NCBI GenBank assembly: GCA_022702705.1
Contig: CM040430.1
Location: forward strand, 72,181,982-72,245,981
Length of the DNA: 64,000 nucleotides
Direction: 5' to 3'
DNA from: Papilionanthe hookeriana x Papilionanthe teres
Taxonomy: Eukaryota; Streptophyta; Magnoliopsida; Asparagales; Orchidaceae
Shown: piece after piece, positions 35,094 to 46,389 of the stretch
Position numbering within the stretch: the stretch's first letter is position 1
Layout of the letters: each line of letters opens with the position of its first letter
Made by a program: the position numbers and the translations under genes
Notes under the pieces: generated by a model
What the model was told of the DNA's origin: nothing
The model's input: the letters and a program-made list of their open reading frames with translations, nothing else
Databases searched by the model: none

Positions 35094-35097
35094 AACA

Positions 35098-36040
35098 ATT
35101 GCATGAAAGTTACCAAGAGTTGTCACCAGTGTCAAGTGTATGAAGTGGTTCTACATCAAGCTCCAAATGTGCTACATCCAACAATTGCGTCGTATCTGTT
35201 TGAGTGTTGGGGCACGGATATCATGGGTATGATAGAACTACCTTCTTCAAGAGGACATTGTTTCATCCTTACAGCTACAAATTACTTTTCCAAATGGGCA
35301 CATCACGTACTACAGTTCTTTAAAAATCAAGTCATCTACCGTTTTGGGGTACCATGCAGAATTATTTCAGATAACGGGTCTGCATTCAGAAGTACGAAGA
35401 TCAACAGTTTTGTCAGAAGGCACAGGATCGACTGGTGCTACTCGACGATCTTCTACCCAAGGGAAAACGGCTTGGCCGAGGCTTTTAAAAAAACTCTCAT
35501 CCAAATTCTAAAGAAAACTTTGGAATACAACAAGAGAAATTGGCACGAGAAGTTGTTAGAAGCCTTATGGGCCTACAGAACAACTTTCAGAACACCTAAG
35601 TCTACACCATACTCACTAGTGTACGGATCCGAGGTTATCTTGCCTTTAGTGGTTCAGCTCCCGTCACTCAGAATTGCAGTTGCAGAGAATATTACTACAG
35701 AAGAGAATGCCAAACTATGACTAGAAGAGCTGGAAGGCTTGGAAGGGAAACGACTTTCAGCACAGCAGAATTTGGAACTATATCAAGCCAAGAAGATCCA
35801 GGCCCAAGATAAACTGGTCCGCCCAAGGACATTCAAAGTCGGTGACTTGGTTCTAGTTCTCAAAAGACCTATTCTCGCACACCGCAAGATAGGAGGTAAG
35901 TTTGAGCCGACTTGGGAGGGGCCATTCGTGGTCGAAACAGTCTACTCAGGAGGTTCCTACCAACTTGTGAATTGTCGTGGAGAACGACCCATGCTTCCAA
36001 TCAATGGATGATATCTAAAGAAGTATTACGCAACCTGATG
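35098..36040 (+). pseudogene. Gypsy (Tat lineage) integrase, N-terminally truncated
   Basis: Integrase inserts retrotransposon cDNA into the genome. The frame enters directly at the LTR junction with the second half of the HHCC zinc domain (KSCHQCQ). The catalytic core follows: WGTDIMG (first Asp), RIISDNGSAF (second Asp), and YPRENGLAEAFKKTL (Glu in NGLAE). AYRTTFRTPKSTPYSLVYGS and a C-terminal GKFEPTWEGPFVVE domain come after. These suit the Tat lineage. One in-frame TGA lies at 35718. The stretch up to about 36040 ends the pol frame with LKKYYA after another stop. The part upstream of the zinc domain (RT, RNase H, gag) is absent, replaced by the inverted LTR. Confidence 0.9.
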
Positions 36041-36371
36041 TTTTGAAGAATGAAGTCTCATTCCTAGAAGCACGGGCACAGTAATCACTTGTAACTGGGT
36101 CTGAACCAAAGTTAATAATAAAAAAATGATGATTAATAAAAAGAAGATTTGTCTAAAAAAAGAGAAAAAATATTTGAAAGAAATCATCATAATAATAATT
36201 TTTTTTAATCCTTCCTTTTAAGTCAATCTCACTCCTGGTCTTTCCTCATCTTTTCCCTTTCCCTTAAAATTTGAAAGAAATGAATAAGAACTTTCCATTA
36301 ATAAGTAAACTTTCTTATTGTTCTCGTTCTGAGTACAGCCCCTGATCCTTTCCTTATTTTTTCGCAGGGAA
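36041..36371 (+). promoter_or_regulatory. Spacer with 3' splice-site-like end before the AlkB ORF
   Basis: An A-rich then pyrimidine-rich spacer ends CCTTATTTTTTCGCAG at 36367, five bases before an ATG at 36372. This is a good plant 3' splice site. Expression of the accessory gene from a spliced subgenomic RNA, as for 3' ORFs of other gypsy elements, is inferred. Confidence 0.45.
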
Positions 36372-37690
36372 ATGTTGAACGGATGGTTGGTTTTAAACTT
36401 TAGGGATGGAGTAAGTCTTGCACTTAACGAAGAAGAGCTGAAAGCTAGTGCTGTGATCGAGGTTGACTCAGACTTTGAAAAGCTGAAGCTAGAATATGAG
36501 GAAACTGCTTGGAATACTGTGAAGCCCAGGTAGTCCCATGGAAAGACTGTGATGAAACTCAGTGAGAAAGTTCACCATACTGCAAATCAGAAAAGGAAGA
36601 TCAACGCGCTTAAAGAAAACAAATTGAAATCAGTGATAACTGCCACAGGAGGGAGCATTTCAGTGTCATCCCTACTGAAATTTAGGAGGAGAGGAGAGCC
36701 ACTCTAACCCCAACTTAAAGAAGAAACAAGAACCGTCCTATTCATAAAATGCAGAAGAAATTGACAAAAGAATAGAACAAGGAAGAAATTCCGACGACCG
36801 CAGTAGTCGTCCCAAGGAGGCCGGCCCTTAGGAGCACCAAAGCAGAGGTTGTTCCCGAGGAGATTACTACAGAGCCTGCACCCGAGACAGTGATGATTCC
36901 AGGAGAACGTGTTGGCGTGGAGCCATACATCCCACAGTAAGTCACTAGACCCCGACCGCTCTAGATAATTTCATAGCATGAGTTGGAGATGATCCAGAGG
37001 GTACGAAAATAGAATTTTAAGTACTTTCAGAGAGTCCGAGGCATATATGTCAACATCCTGGAAGGACTAGAGTTGCATACGGATGTCTTCTCTCACTATG
37101 AGCAGAGTGAGATCGTGGACTACATCTCCGACCTGAAGGAGCAGGGTCGTGTAGGATGACTACGAAGCAAGACCTACTCCGAGCCAAAGAAATGGAAACG
37201 AGGCAAGGGGAGGATTATAATCCAGTTCGGATGTTGTTACAACTTTGCTAAAGACAGGAAAGGATATCCACCAGGGATACTTCACTACGATGAGGTGGAT
37301 CCAATGTCAGTTTTGATTAAGAAAATAATAAAAAGGATGGTGGCTTGGCGAGTCTTACCCGCCGATTGCATACCGAATAGTTGTATAATCAACATTTATG
37401 CAGAAGGAGATTGCATTCCACCTCACGTGGACCATCACAATTTTGTGAGACCCTTTTGCACCGTTTCCTTCATCAACCAATGCAACATCATGTTCGGGAT
37501 GGAACTCCGGATAGTCGGCCCCGGAGAATTCTGAGGGCCAGTAGAGATACCTCTACAGGTAGGCTCTGTCCTCCTACTATAAGGAAATGGTGCAGATGTG
37601 GTGAAGCACTGCATACCAGGAGTTCCCTACGAGCGGGTCTCCATCACTTTCAGGAGGATGGATGAAAGCAAGATTCTGGTCTACTTCTAG
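36372..37690 (+). pseudogene. ALKBH10-like 2OG-Fe(II) oxygenase (AlkB domain) carried by the gypsy element
   Basis: AlkB-family enzymes oxidatively remove methyl groups from nucleic acids; plant ALKBH9/10 types act on N6-methyladenosine in RNA. The frame from 36372 gives an acidic, helix-rich N-terminal part. After frame changes near 36700 an uninterrupted-style AlkB domain follows (37040-37670). It reads NILEGLELHTDVFS, KTYSEPKKWKRGKGR, IIQFGCCYNFA and KDRKGYPPGIL, then IPNSCIINIYAEGDCIPPH and FVRPFCTVSFINQCN. Iron ligands are HVD (His 37424, Asp 37430) and a distal KHC His (37607). The 2OG-binding RVSITFR arginines are at 37634 and 37652. All key residues remain, but stops interrupt it (near 37157, 37532 and 37580). 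It has no introns. It lies between integrase and the 3' LTR, in the position of accessory or env-like ORFs, so it is probably captured cDNA. Confidence 0.88.
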
Positions 37691-38600
37691 CCATATCCAG
37701 AATTAGAAAATTTGCAGCCCTACGAGCTATAAGCTACATAGTAATAGCACACCTCTAAAGCACACTTACATGGGATTCTCCTCCGAAAAGTGGCCTAGAA
37801 GGTGATGTTATTATCTATACAGTTTACTTTTTAGACATGGATGAATCAAACAAACAGTTTTGTTAGAATACATGAAGATATCAGTGCAGTCTGTGTTCAG
37901 ATATACATGAATTTTGTAAAAGTTTGCTTTCGAAAAGATGTCATCAGAAATGTTTTGATGGAATCACCTGATGTACCTTTGACATTTTTAATGGAAACGA
38001 CTATTTTGTATTTTGCCTTCAGTTTGTGCAATTGACTGCAAATGCCACTAAAACTAAGTTGGACTCAATTTAAAGAAAACTGAACGAAGAACTATTTAAA
38101 TGAAAATAATAAAAAAATGGAATTCATCGAAATCCAATAAAATAATAACAACAAAATGAAAATTCAAATTTAAAATCTAAATGAAACATAAAACCAAAAC
38201 TCAAAGCAAATCAACTCAAAATCTCAAATTGCAAGACAAAAGTAGTGAATGAAAATCCAAATCAAAATGAAACTTCAATCAAAATGAAAATTGAAAATCA
38301 AAGTAAAATCAAATAACAAGAAAAAATGAAAAAAAATTCCCGAATCTGAAATCCCTAGCCTCCGGCTGTTCTCAAAAATTTTTTCGACTCTTTGCAATTC
38401 CTTCCCACTTTTTAGGAAGGTCGACTGAGTCTACTGACACAGAACCATGAAATTTTTGATTTGGTTCTGATGGCATGGATTCATATCCTTTGCCAAACAA
38501 TCAAACTTTGATCAACTCTCTCGGGATATGAAGCACTCTCACATTCCATCTCAACCTTTTGTTACACTGAAATTTTCATGAAAAAAATTGAAATTGAATT
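37691..38600. other. A-rich 3' untranslated part of the Tat element
   Basis: No gene is supported. 38040-38340 is dominated by AAAATCAAAATGAAA-type words. 38340-38600 is mixed sequence leading into the minisatellites. Confidence 0.5.
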
Positions 38601-38604
38601 CCAA

Positions 38605-39800
38605 CTTTCGGGATTGGTACCTAAATTCCAATTCCCGTCCTTCTGAGGCTGGTACCTAGATTCCAGTTCTCATTTCGAGATCGATACTTAAATTTTGATT
38701 CTCTTCCTTGAGTGTCCGCTAATCACGCATCCTTCCGAGAAATTTTTCTGCATTCTAATCCTCCGACTTGGGTATAAGACTGACAAGGCATCCTAATCTC
38801 AGTGTCTGCCAATCTCGCATCCTATCCAAGAAACTTTTCCGCATTCTAATCCTCCGACTTGGGTATAAGACAAACAAGACATCCTAATCTCAGTTTCTAC
38901 CAATCTCGCAACCTATCCGAGAAACATTTACACATTCCAATCCTCCGACTTGGGTATAAGACTGACAAGGCATCCTAATCTCGGTGTCCGCCAATCTCGC
39001 ATCCTATCTGAGAAACTTTTCTGCATTCTAATCCTCCGACTTGGGTATAAGACCAACAAGGCATCCTAATCTCTGTGTCTGCTAATCTCGTACTCTATCC
39101 GAGAAAATTTTCCAAACTCATGAAATCTCGAGGTCGGTACTTAACTTCTGACTCTCTTCCAAGACTGGTACCTAACTTATAGTTGTCACCCTTTTTAAGG
39201 TCGGTACCTAACTTTCAATTCTCTCCCGAGGTTAGTACCTAACTTCCAGTTCTCACCTTTTTCGAGGTCGGTACCTAACTTCTAACTCTCTTCTGAGACT
39301 GGTACCTAACTTTCAGTTATCACCCTTTTCGAGGTCGGTACCTAACTTCCGACTCTCTCCTGAGGCTGGTACCTAACTTCTAGTTCTCACCCTTTTCGAG
39401 GTCGGTACCTAACTTTTGACTCTCTTCTGAGACTGGTACCTAACTTCCAGTTCTCACTCTTTTCGAGGTTGATACCTAACTTTCGATTCTCTCCCGAGGC
39501 TGGTACCTAACTTCCAGTTCTCCCCAATTTCGAGGTTGGTATCTAACTTCCGACTCTCTTTTGAGGCTGGTACCTAACTTCCAGTTCTCACCCTTTTCTC
39601 GATCGGTACCTAAATTCTGATTCTCACTCCGAGGCTGGTACCTAAATTTAAGTCCTCATCCTTTTCGAGATCAGTACCTAAATTTTGATTCTCAACCTTT
39701 TCGATCGGTGCCTAAATTCTGATTCTCTCCTCGAGGCTGGTACCTAAATTCCAGTTCTCTTTGCAATCCCGAGGTTGGAACCTAGGTTCCAATTCTCATT
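38605..39800 (+). repeat. Minisatellite of 67-bp dimeric units
   Basis: Units start with GAGGTCGGTACCTAACTT; starts at 39264, 39331 and 39398 give a 67-bp period. Each unit is two related halves of about 33 bp, both holding GGTACCTAACTT, with GAGGTCGG and GAGGCTGG alternating. About ten units cover 39110-39800. One and a half related units at 38605-38700 precede the 91-bp array, which therefore sits inside the 67-bp array. Confidence 0.92.
38701..39110 (+). repeat. Minisatellite of 91-bp units
   Basis: CATTCTAATCCTCCGACTTG or close variants start at 38751, 38842, 38933 and 39024, an exact 91-bp period with a few substitutions per unit. It splits the 67-bp array. Confidence 0.92.
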
Positions 39801-40152
39801 TTACATCCAGAATTACCGCGAAATCCACTTTGAAATCAATCTTAAGTCAAATTTCAATTGAAATCAAAACTCAAATCAATTCAAAACTCTAACTTAAACT
39901 TGAAATAAAAATAAAACAAATTTGAAATCTAATAGCTTTAGAACTTGTGATTTGGAATCCACCTCCTCTTCCAAGCGAGAGTTCGGGAATCTTCAGTCTT
40001 GGAGATTTACCTGATACTCCCCAGCGGGAATTTTCTACACTTCGTTCTAAGTGTGTTACTTAGACGTCTGTGCTGGTTTTATTGATCACTTCGGTCAATG
40101 CCAATACTCGCGGTGTGCTCCTTTAGCACACCACACCTATTAGGGGTCCATT
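39801..40152 (+). other. Pre-LTR segment with hairpin and possible polypurine tract
   Basis: Unique sequence lies between the minisatellites and the right LTR. GGTGTGCT (40112-40119) and AGCACACC (40125-40132) form a perfect 8-bp stem with a CCTTT loop. ATTAGGGG just before the LTR is the only purine-rich tract available as PPT, and it is weak. Confidence 0.55.
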
Positions 40153-43100
40153 TGTTGACCTCATTTCTGGTGAGGTCTTTTCTTTCTTCTTAGTGCTTAG
40201 GATCTAGCCATAGGACTTCTCCTTGACTATTCTAGAGGACTAGAAATGGGACCCACCACTTAGAAATTCAAATACTTCTTAACTCTTCTTGAACCCCACA
40301 GATGATCATAAACCTCCAAGCCTCTTTGGTAGGTTAAAAGTCAAAAGTGGAGGTTCAAGGATGAGTTCCAATAGGATTCTTTCACCTTAGGATTACCCTG
40401 GGTGGTCTGCTCTTGGTGAGGTTTAGCTTGCACACACGACACTCTCACACACATTCCAAACCATAAAACCACTCTTATCCAACTTGGCTTCCCGACTCAT
40501 GTAGGAAACTCATATGGATGGACCTCAACCCCTAAGCCCCTGGCTAAGAGGGTTAAGAACAACATATTGAGTGTCTAAAATGAGTCCTCTCATGGCACTT
40601 GTGAGCTTAACATGGTTTCATGGCTCAACAAAAAGGGGTTCATTTCACTCACATCTAATTAATCTTCATTTTTTGCAAATTTCAATTTTTGACCCCCGAG
40701 GCCCTAAACCTACCAAACTTACCCAAAAACCCTTGAAATTGCCCAAATCTTCCAAAATTACCTAAATCAACCAAGATTTCTCAAAATTAATCCTAAACAT
40801 TCCCCACCACTCAAATTGATCATCCATGACCAAATATACCAAAATTTCTAAAAATAGCTCCCAATACCCTTCATGTACCCTCCTTGTAACCTAAATAACC
40901 TAAAATTCTAAAAATTCAAAAAATTCTCCAAAATCCACCAAAATATTATCCACATCATTTTCTTCAACTACCACATGCTCTAATTTTGTCAAATTATCCC
41001 AATTTGATCAAAAATCCCAAATTGGCCCTTAATGCCCAAAGTGACCAACCAACTCGATCTATTCCAAATTGAACCCAAATGTCATCCAAGTTTCCCCAAA
41101 CTTGTTTTTAAATCTTCCTAACATCCCCATAAACAAAACCCTAACTACATTTACCCAATATTTAGACCCAAACATCACCCAAACCTAACTCAAACCAAAA
41201 TTCCCCAAATTAGCCTAAACCAATCATGAACCCAAACAAGCCCAAATCCCTAAATCAAGACCCAACCAAAATTGAAAATTTTTTTCACACCTCCATAAAC
41301 ATTTTCCAACATTAATTTCACAACAAAACAGACATTAGCCCAAGTTAGCCCAATTTGACCCACTTTGGCCTTATATCTAAAAGACCCAAATTAAACCCAA
41401 TTCAACCCCAAATGACACCAAATCTTTTTCGAAACCTTCATAACACATTGCTAAACTAAATGCAACATTTATTTAGCACAACCTATTACCAAATTTTTAT
41501 TCAAAAGTTTATTTTAAAACCTAAAAGCCCATCTTTTTAAAACATTTTAAAAGTCCATCCAAAAAAATTTCAAAAGCCCAAAATCTATCCTAAAGCCCAC
41601 ATGACATTTTCATTTGTCATCCCTTTAATAAAATTCACTTCCTAAGTCCCAAATCAATCATCAAATAAATCCAAATTAAGTCTCATGCCAAATTATCCCT
41701 AAATATCGAAAATCCTAAAAAATCTATTTTCATGAAACTTGACCAAGCCATTCCCAAGACAAATGGGACCATTGAGCCATGCACAAGCCACATGAGAACC
41801 ATGGAAGCCACTTTACACATCACCAATCCATTAATTGTAAGAGAGGAGAGCTCTTTCCTAACCTATGATTAAACATTTTAACCTTACCCATGCTTCACCT
41901 TAACCCAAAATTAATCTAAATAAGCTTGGATGGAGACTTCTCCACTCAAAACTAGCTGACTCACCTGACCCTCACAGCACCCAAAGTTCCCTTGGAGGGT
42001 GAAATAAGCCCAAAAACATGACTTGACCAAAATAAGCCCAAAAGAGCCACTTCCCCCATTCCACTTAAATCAAACTCTTTACACATAGCCAACCCTCATT
42101 GTTTGCACCAAACTCAACCCCTGACCTCACTGAGTCAGATGGTGACCCATGCCTGGCCTGACCACCACCTGGGTCGCCGGAAAACCCCATGGTCGAGAGC
42201 TCCATGTGAGCCAAAAAATTCAAATTAAGCTTACTGAGATGTCCCAACCCAATTGGACTTCACAGCTCTTCTTCTCCTCCCCTAAGCAGCTGATCCCAGC
42301 CTCCAATTGGCCCTGGTAAGCCCTTTAGCCATGGCTATTTAAACAGCCAACCTCCACAACAAAAAGGTTAGCTGAACCCAAGTCTCTCAAAACCTCCATC
42401 CAAGTGACCAAAATCCTTCCCTGAGCCCAAAGAAGATCAACTCCATTGCTTCTCTGCCCTAATCTCCATTGACAGAGCTCAATTTTTTAAACCAAAATTT
42501 ATCCAAAAACAGGACACTTCACCACAGTGAGCAAAACCCCAAAATGATCAACCCTACACCATCATCAGACCAAGAGAAGAAGTTCCCCAGTGAAAGCCCC
42601 CTCACCAGGCCATCCATCTGTGCTGGAGACCAAAGCCTGAAATCGGCCTTAGTGGAAATCAAGCCTAGGCATTTCACCACAGCCCAAGGCTTCATCCCCA
42701 GCTTCCCCAGACTCCAACGAACCTGCCGAGCCTCTCTGATTGAAGCCTCACTTCTCAGAGCCAAGGTATTGAACTCCTCCTTCCTGAGAGCTTGTTTTGA
42801 TTCTCCATTTTGTTTAAGTCAATTTCAAAGCATCATAGCTGTATAGATGTGTGCGCCTTATCGAGACGAGTTCATAGAGCCCAAGATCATGTAATTTGGT
42901 TGAGAGATGAGGGAGATTTTAAGGTTTTAGTGTGGACGGTTCTCGGGTTAGGACGCTCGGGGATGATGAATGGATGTCGTCCATTCGTGCATGTATTGGA
43001 TGGACGATGGAGATCAAGCCGGACGAGGAGATGGAGTGGAACAGCAGGCTGCATGGTTGCCAAGTCAAATGGTGGCGTCGAATGAGAAAGCGCACGTGGA

Positions 43101-43330
43101 GTTTCGGATCTACCGAGGATGACACGGCGCCGCGTGGTTAAATTGGAAATTGGGCTATTTTCCTATTTAATTAAATGCCCAAAACTTTAAAAATTGATAT
43201 CATTGCATAGAAATATCATAAGAATAAAAGAAAAATACCCTCTTGCTCAGTGAATAGAGAAGAATAATGTGGAAAAAGAATTTACCTATTTTGTTCAGTA
43301 TTTAATTTTTAATTAATTAAACACTAAATT
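40153..43330 (+). repeat. Tat-lineage LTR, right copy (plus strand; minimum extent)
   Basis: It starts TGTTGACCTCATT at 40153 and matches 31758-35097 in reverse complement. U3 is C/A-rich (40650-41800). A TATA box is at 42336-42343. The GC-rich leader with CGGCGCCGCG is at 43125-43138, followed by the shared GCAAGAGGG-type block at 43233-43290. Beyond about 43330 the left copy runs into the gap, so the true LTR end is unknown. CAACA at 45784-45788, the complement of the TGTTG start, is one candidate end. The ORFs inside are unsupported. Confidence 0.85.
42336..42343 (+). promoter_or_regulatory. TATA box of the right Tat LTR
   Basis: TATTTAAA in GGC-TATTTAAA-CAGCC, with the equivalent in the inverted left LTR. 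Transcription would start about 30 bp downstream and run rightward, out of the element. Confidence 0.6.
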
Positions 43331-46300
43331 AAGTATTTTAATTCTTCATTCACACACACATTTCACCATAGCATGAGACCATAGGGCTTTTGTAGCCCTT
43401 TTTCTTAGGAACATTCTCTGAATTTTCCAAGGCCAGAGGCCATCTCTATAGTAAGTTATCTATTTTCCAAATTTATGTGTCAGTTTTGGCATTTTATTTC
43501 CAATAATTTGCATATTGCTTAAAAAATTCTAAAAACATTAGGAGAGGCATCTTATGACCAAAAACCCTAGGAAAATTATGACTTGATCTAAATCCTTAAA
43601 AATAACCCTAATTAGCCTAAACACTTAAAACTGAACTTTAATTAATTAGGAGTAACTACACATTGAAATCGCTTAAAATCAATTCTCCATTGTCACTTAG
43701 GATCTAGAGAACCACACATAAAAATTTCATGTTAATTGGAATTAATTTAACCTATTAATAGAATTAATTAAGTGACATAATTATTTTGAAAATTTAAAAA
43801 TTCATAAAACCCAAAATACATTTCAAAAATTCACCAAATTATTTTTGGAAGCTCTCTGTGATTAGAGGAGTCTAAGGAAAATAAAATTAAATTTTTCATA
43901 AAAATTTGATTTTTAATCAATTTTAAATATTTAATAATTAGAAATTATAAAAATCACAAAAATATAAAACTTCTCCAAAATATCACATTTGGTCTCCTAA
44001 TCCCTTGGGAACCATCAAAATATTTTTCCTGAATCTCTTAGTTAAAATCTGGATTTTTAAAAGCCTAGGATAATTTTTAACATTTAAAAATGAATTTTCT
44101 TAACTTCCACTAAAATAATTATAATAAATAAAATAAAAATAAGAAAAAAATAAAATTTATTTCTTTAAGCTCCTTGAGATCAATGAAGTTTAAGAAAAAT
44201 ATAAAACTCAATTTTTAACTTTAATTTTATTTTATAATTAATTAATACTCCAAAAGTTTAAATAATTATAATAAATAAAACATAATTCAAAAATTTACCA
44301 AAATTGGTCCAAGTGGTCCTCTAGTCAGTAGGAACATCCCATAATTTTCTTAAGGACAGAAACCTTATCTTGGTCATGTTGTTGAATTTTCATTGAAAAC
44401 CCTTATTTTAAAAAAAAAAGTATCTAAATTAAATTAAAAATGGAAAAATCACTTTTTCTCCTCTAATGTCTCAATTGACTTATGAGTGAGGTGACATAAA
44501 AATTTTAAGTTCATTTGAGCTCAATTTAGTGAGTTATGGAGTGAACATGCTTAAAAGGGCATAAAAGTAATTAAGGATTTTAACCCTAATTAATACTTTA
44601 AGCCTAATCAAAGGGAGGGTAAAATATCTGATCTTAATTTTCTCTTGGATGATTGAAACTTAGAGAATTAAAAGGTAGAAACCCATTAATCAATTTGAAT
44701 ACATCAAAATGGAACCTTAATTAATTAAATCATTTAAATTTTGGGAGAATAATTAAAATTTGGATTATTAAGATTAGGGATATGACTTAAGAAGGTATCA
44801 ATTCTTTAATATAAAATCCCTAAATGGATCAATTCAATAATATTCAACTTTTAATTAATTCTAAAAAAATGATGATTGAAATTAATAATTAAAAGGAAAT
44901 AATCCTTAATTAAATTAAAGCTTAAAACATTAAAAATTTAATAATCAAATTGAAATAAATTTAAAACATTAAAACTAAGTTGAAATCACTTAAGAACAAA
45001 CTTAAAATAAATTTGAAACATTGAATAATCTCAAAACAATTCATAATTAAAAATGTGAAAATCAAACCAATTAAAATTAACCTAAAGTAATATGATTAAT
45101 TCAAATCAAATTTAAATCATCAAAATTTAATTAAATTAAATAATTTAAACACCTCTTTCAACTTAAATAATTTAAAACATTTAAAAAGGATCAACCCGAA
45201 TTTTGAAACTAATTTTGAATTATCCTAAATCACCAATTCAACCTTAATCAAAACGGTTAAATTCTTTAACAAAATAATCTGCCCCTAAAAGCTTTCGTTA
45301 TTATAACTCTTAAATGAAGTATCAAGTGAAATGTCACTTCACTCATAGGATAATCAAACATCCTAATTCACTGAGCAAGAGTAACTCGGGTGATTGATTC
45401 ACCACCTCAGTGAAACTAACTGAACTTAAAATAATCCTTACAATGTTTAAGAAGATGTTCAAAATTCAGTTCCGAGCACTTCTCTAACTTGATGGGATGT
45501 TTCAAAGAACAGTGAAACTTCATTGTTCTTTGGTGAAGAAAATCATCCTTAATAAAACACAAGAACCTAAACGTCATAGGAATTGACTAGCGATAGGATT
45601 AGGATTTTGGTAGACAACCAGAACCTTCCCTTAGCTTTACCTAGGTGCTTTCCTTGGAATATTTAAATGCTCTGACATGTGTTTTAAGTGCAGCCTGGAA
45701 TGACGAGAAGATCCACCAAATACGCTTTTATTTTATTGTGATTTATTTACCTACACTATACATTACCTCTCTTGCATGTTAAACAACAATGTCACCCTGC
45801 ATGAAAACTGAAACTTTTAGGATAGCCACAAAATTGAAACCCAAAACTAAATTAAAATCAACACCAGATAAAATTCACCACGACAACATTCAAAAGATAA
45901 AATAACTCAAAATTTAATCACAAACAAAACAACAAAACTACAGCTACAACTAAATTAAAAGGTCTTGTTGGATGATCGGGAATCCCTCGAATGGTGTAAC
46001 CCACGTGTCGCTAACGAGATTTCCCATAGTCTAAATGAAAGTGTGGAACTCATTCAGTTGAGTTTAGAAAATTCATTTGGACTAAGTGAATTCGATGAAA
46101 ATAGAGGTGTCGGGATGATGAAACCATGGGATCTTAATCGGTTCTGCTTAATCAACTTTAAAATTTGTTTTAATTAAAACATTAAGCCATCTCAATTTTC
46201 AACTTTTCTAAACCAAAACACTTCTCTCATCTCCTGATTTTCATCTTCTAAAACCAAACATCTGCAACAACAAGGAGCTTGGAGCACGGTGGGCAGCACG

Positions 46301-46389
46301 ACCATCTTCATTAGCAAAACTTATGTCTACTTCATCTAAACATTTCTTAGAATTAAATAACCAAGCCATAGAATTTCGAGGTAGTTTGC
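43331..46389. other. Very AT-rich region, possible LTR continuation, then insertion-site flank
   Basis: 43600-45250 is dominated by AATTAAAAT-type words without a usable reading frame. Some phrases recur (AAAATTTAAATTAATT), but no unit length was fixed. 45300-45950 is less biased. 45960-46389 is the flank into which the Athila element inserted. No gene is supported; the 70-codon ORF at 45965-46177 has no recognised domain. Confidence 0.4.

Larger units (their letters stand above)
31758..35097 (-). repeat. Tat-lineage LTR, inverted copy (minus strand)
   Basis: It matches the region 40153-43330 in reverse complement over its whole length. Shared landmarks are the tip TGTTGACCTCAT (35097 leftwards), the block with GACTCATG/CCACCCAGGGTA around 34620-34990, a TATA box, and a GC-rich leader at 31960-32170. 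The final shared block is CCACATTATTC...GCAAGAGGGTATTTTT near 31827-31870. The outer end is lost in the gap, so the LTR is at least 3.3 kb. The U3 interior (33400-34560) is very G/T-rich on this strand. ORFs within it are not supported as genes. Confidence 0.85.

Noticed and set aside
36372..37690. AlkB region as an ordinary host gene
   Set aside because: Intronless, interrupted by stops and enclosed between integrase and LTR of one element; element cargo or a captured cDNA is more likely.
42469..43141. ORFs in the right Tat LTR
   Set aside because: They lie in the R/U5 region of an LTR, are not preserved in the inverted copy, and have no domain.
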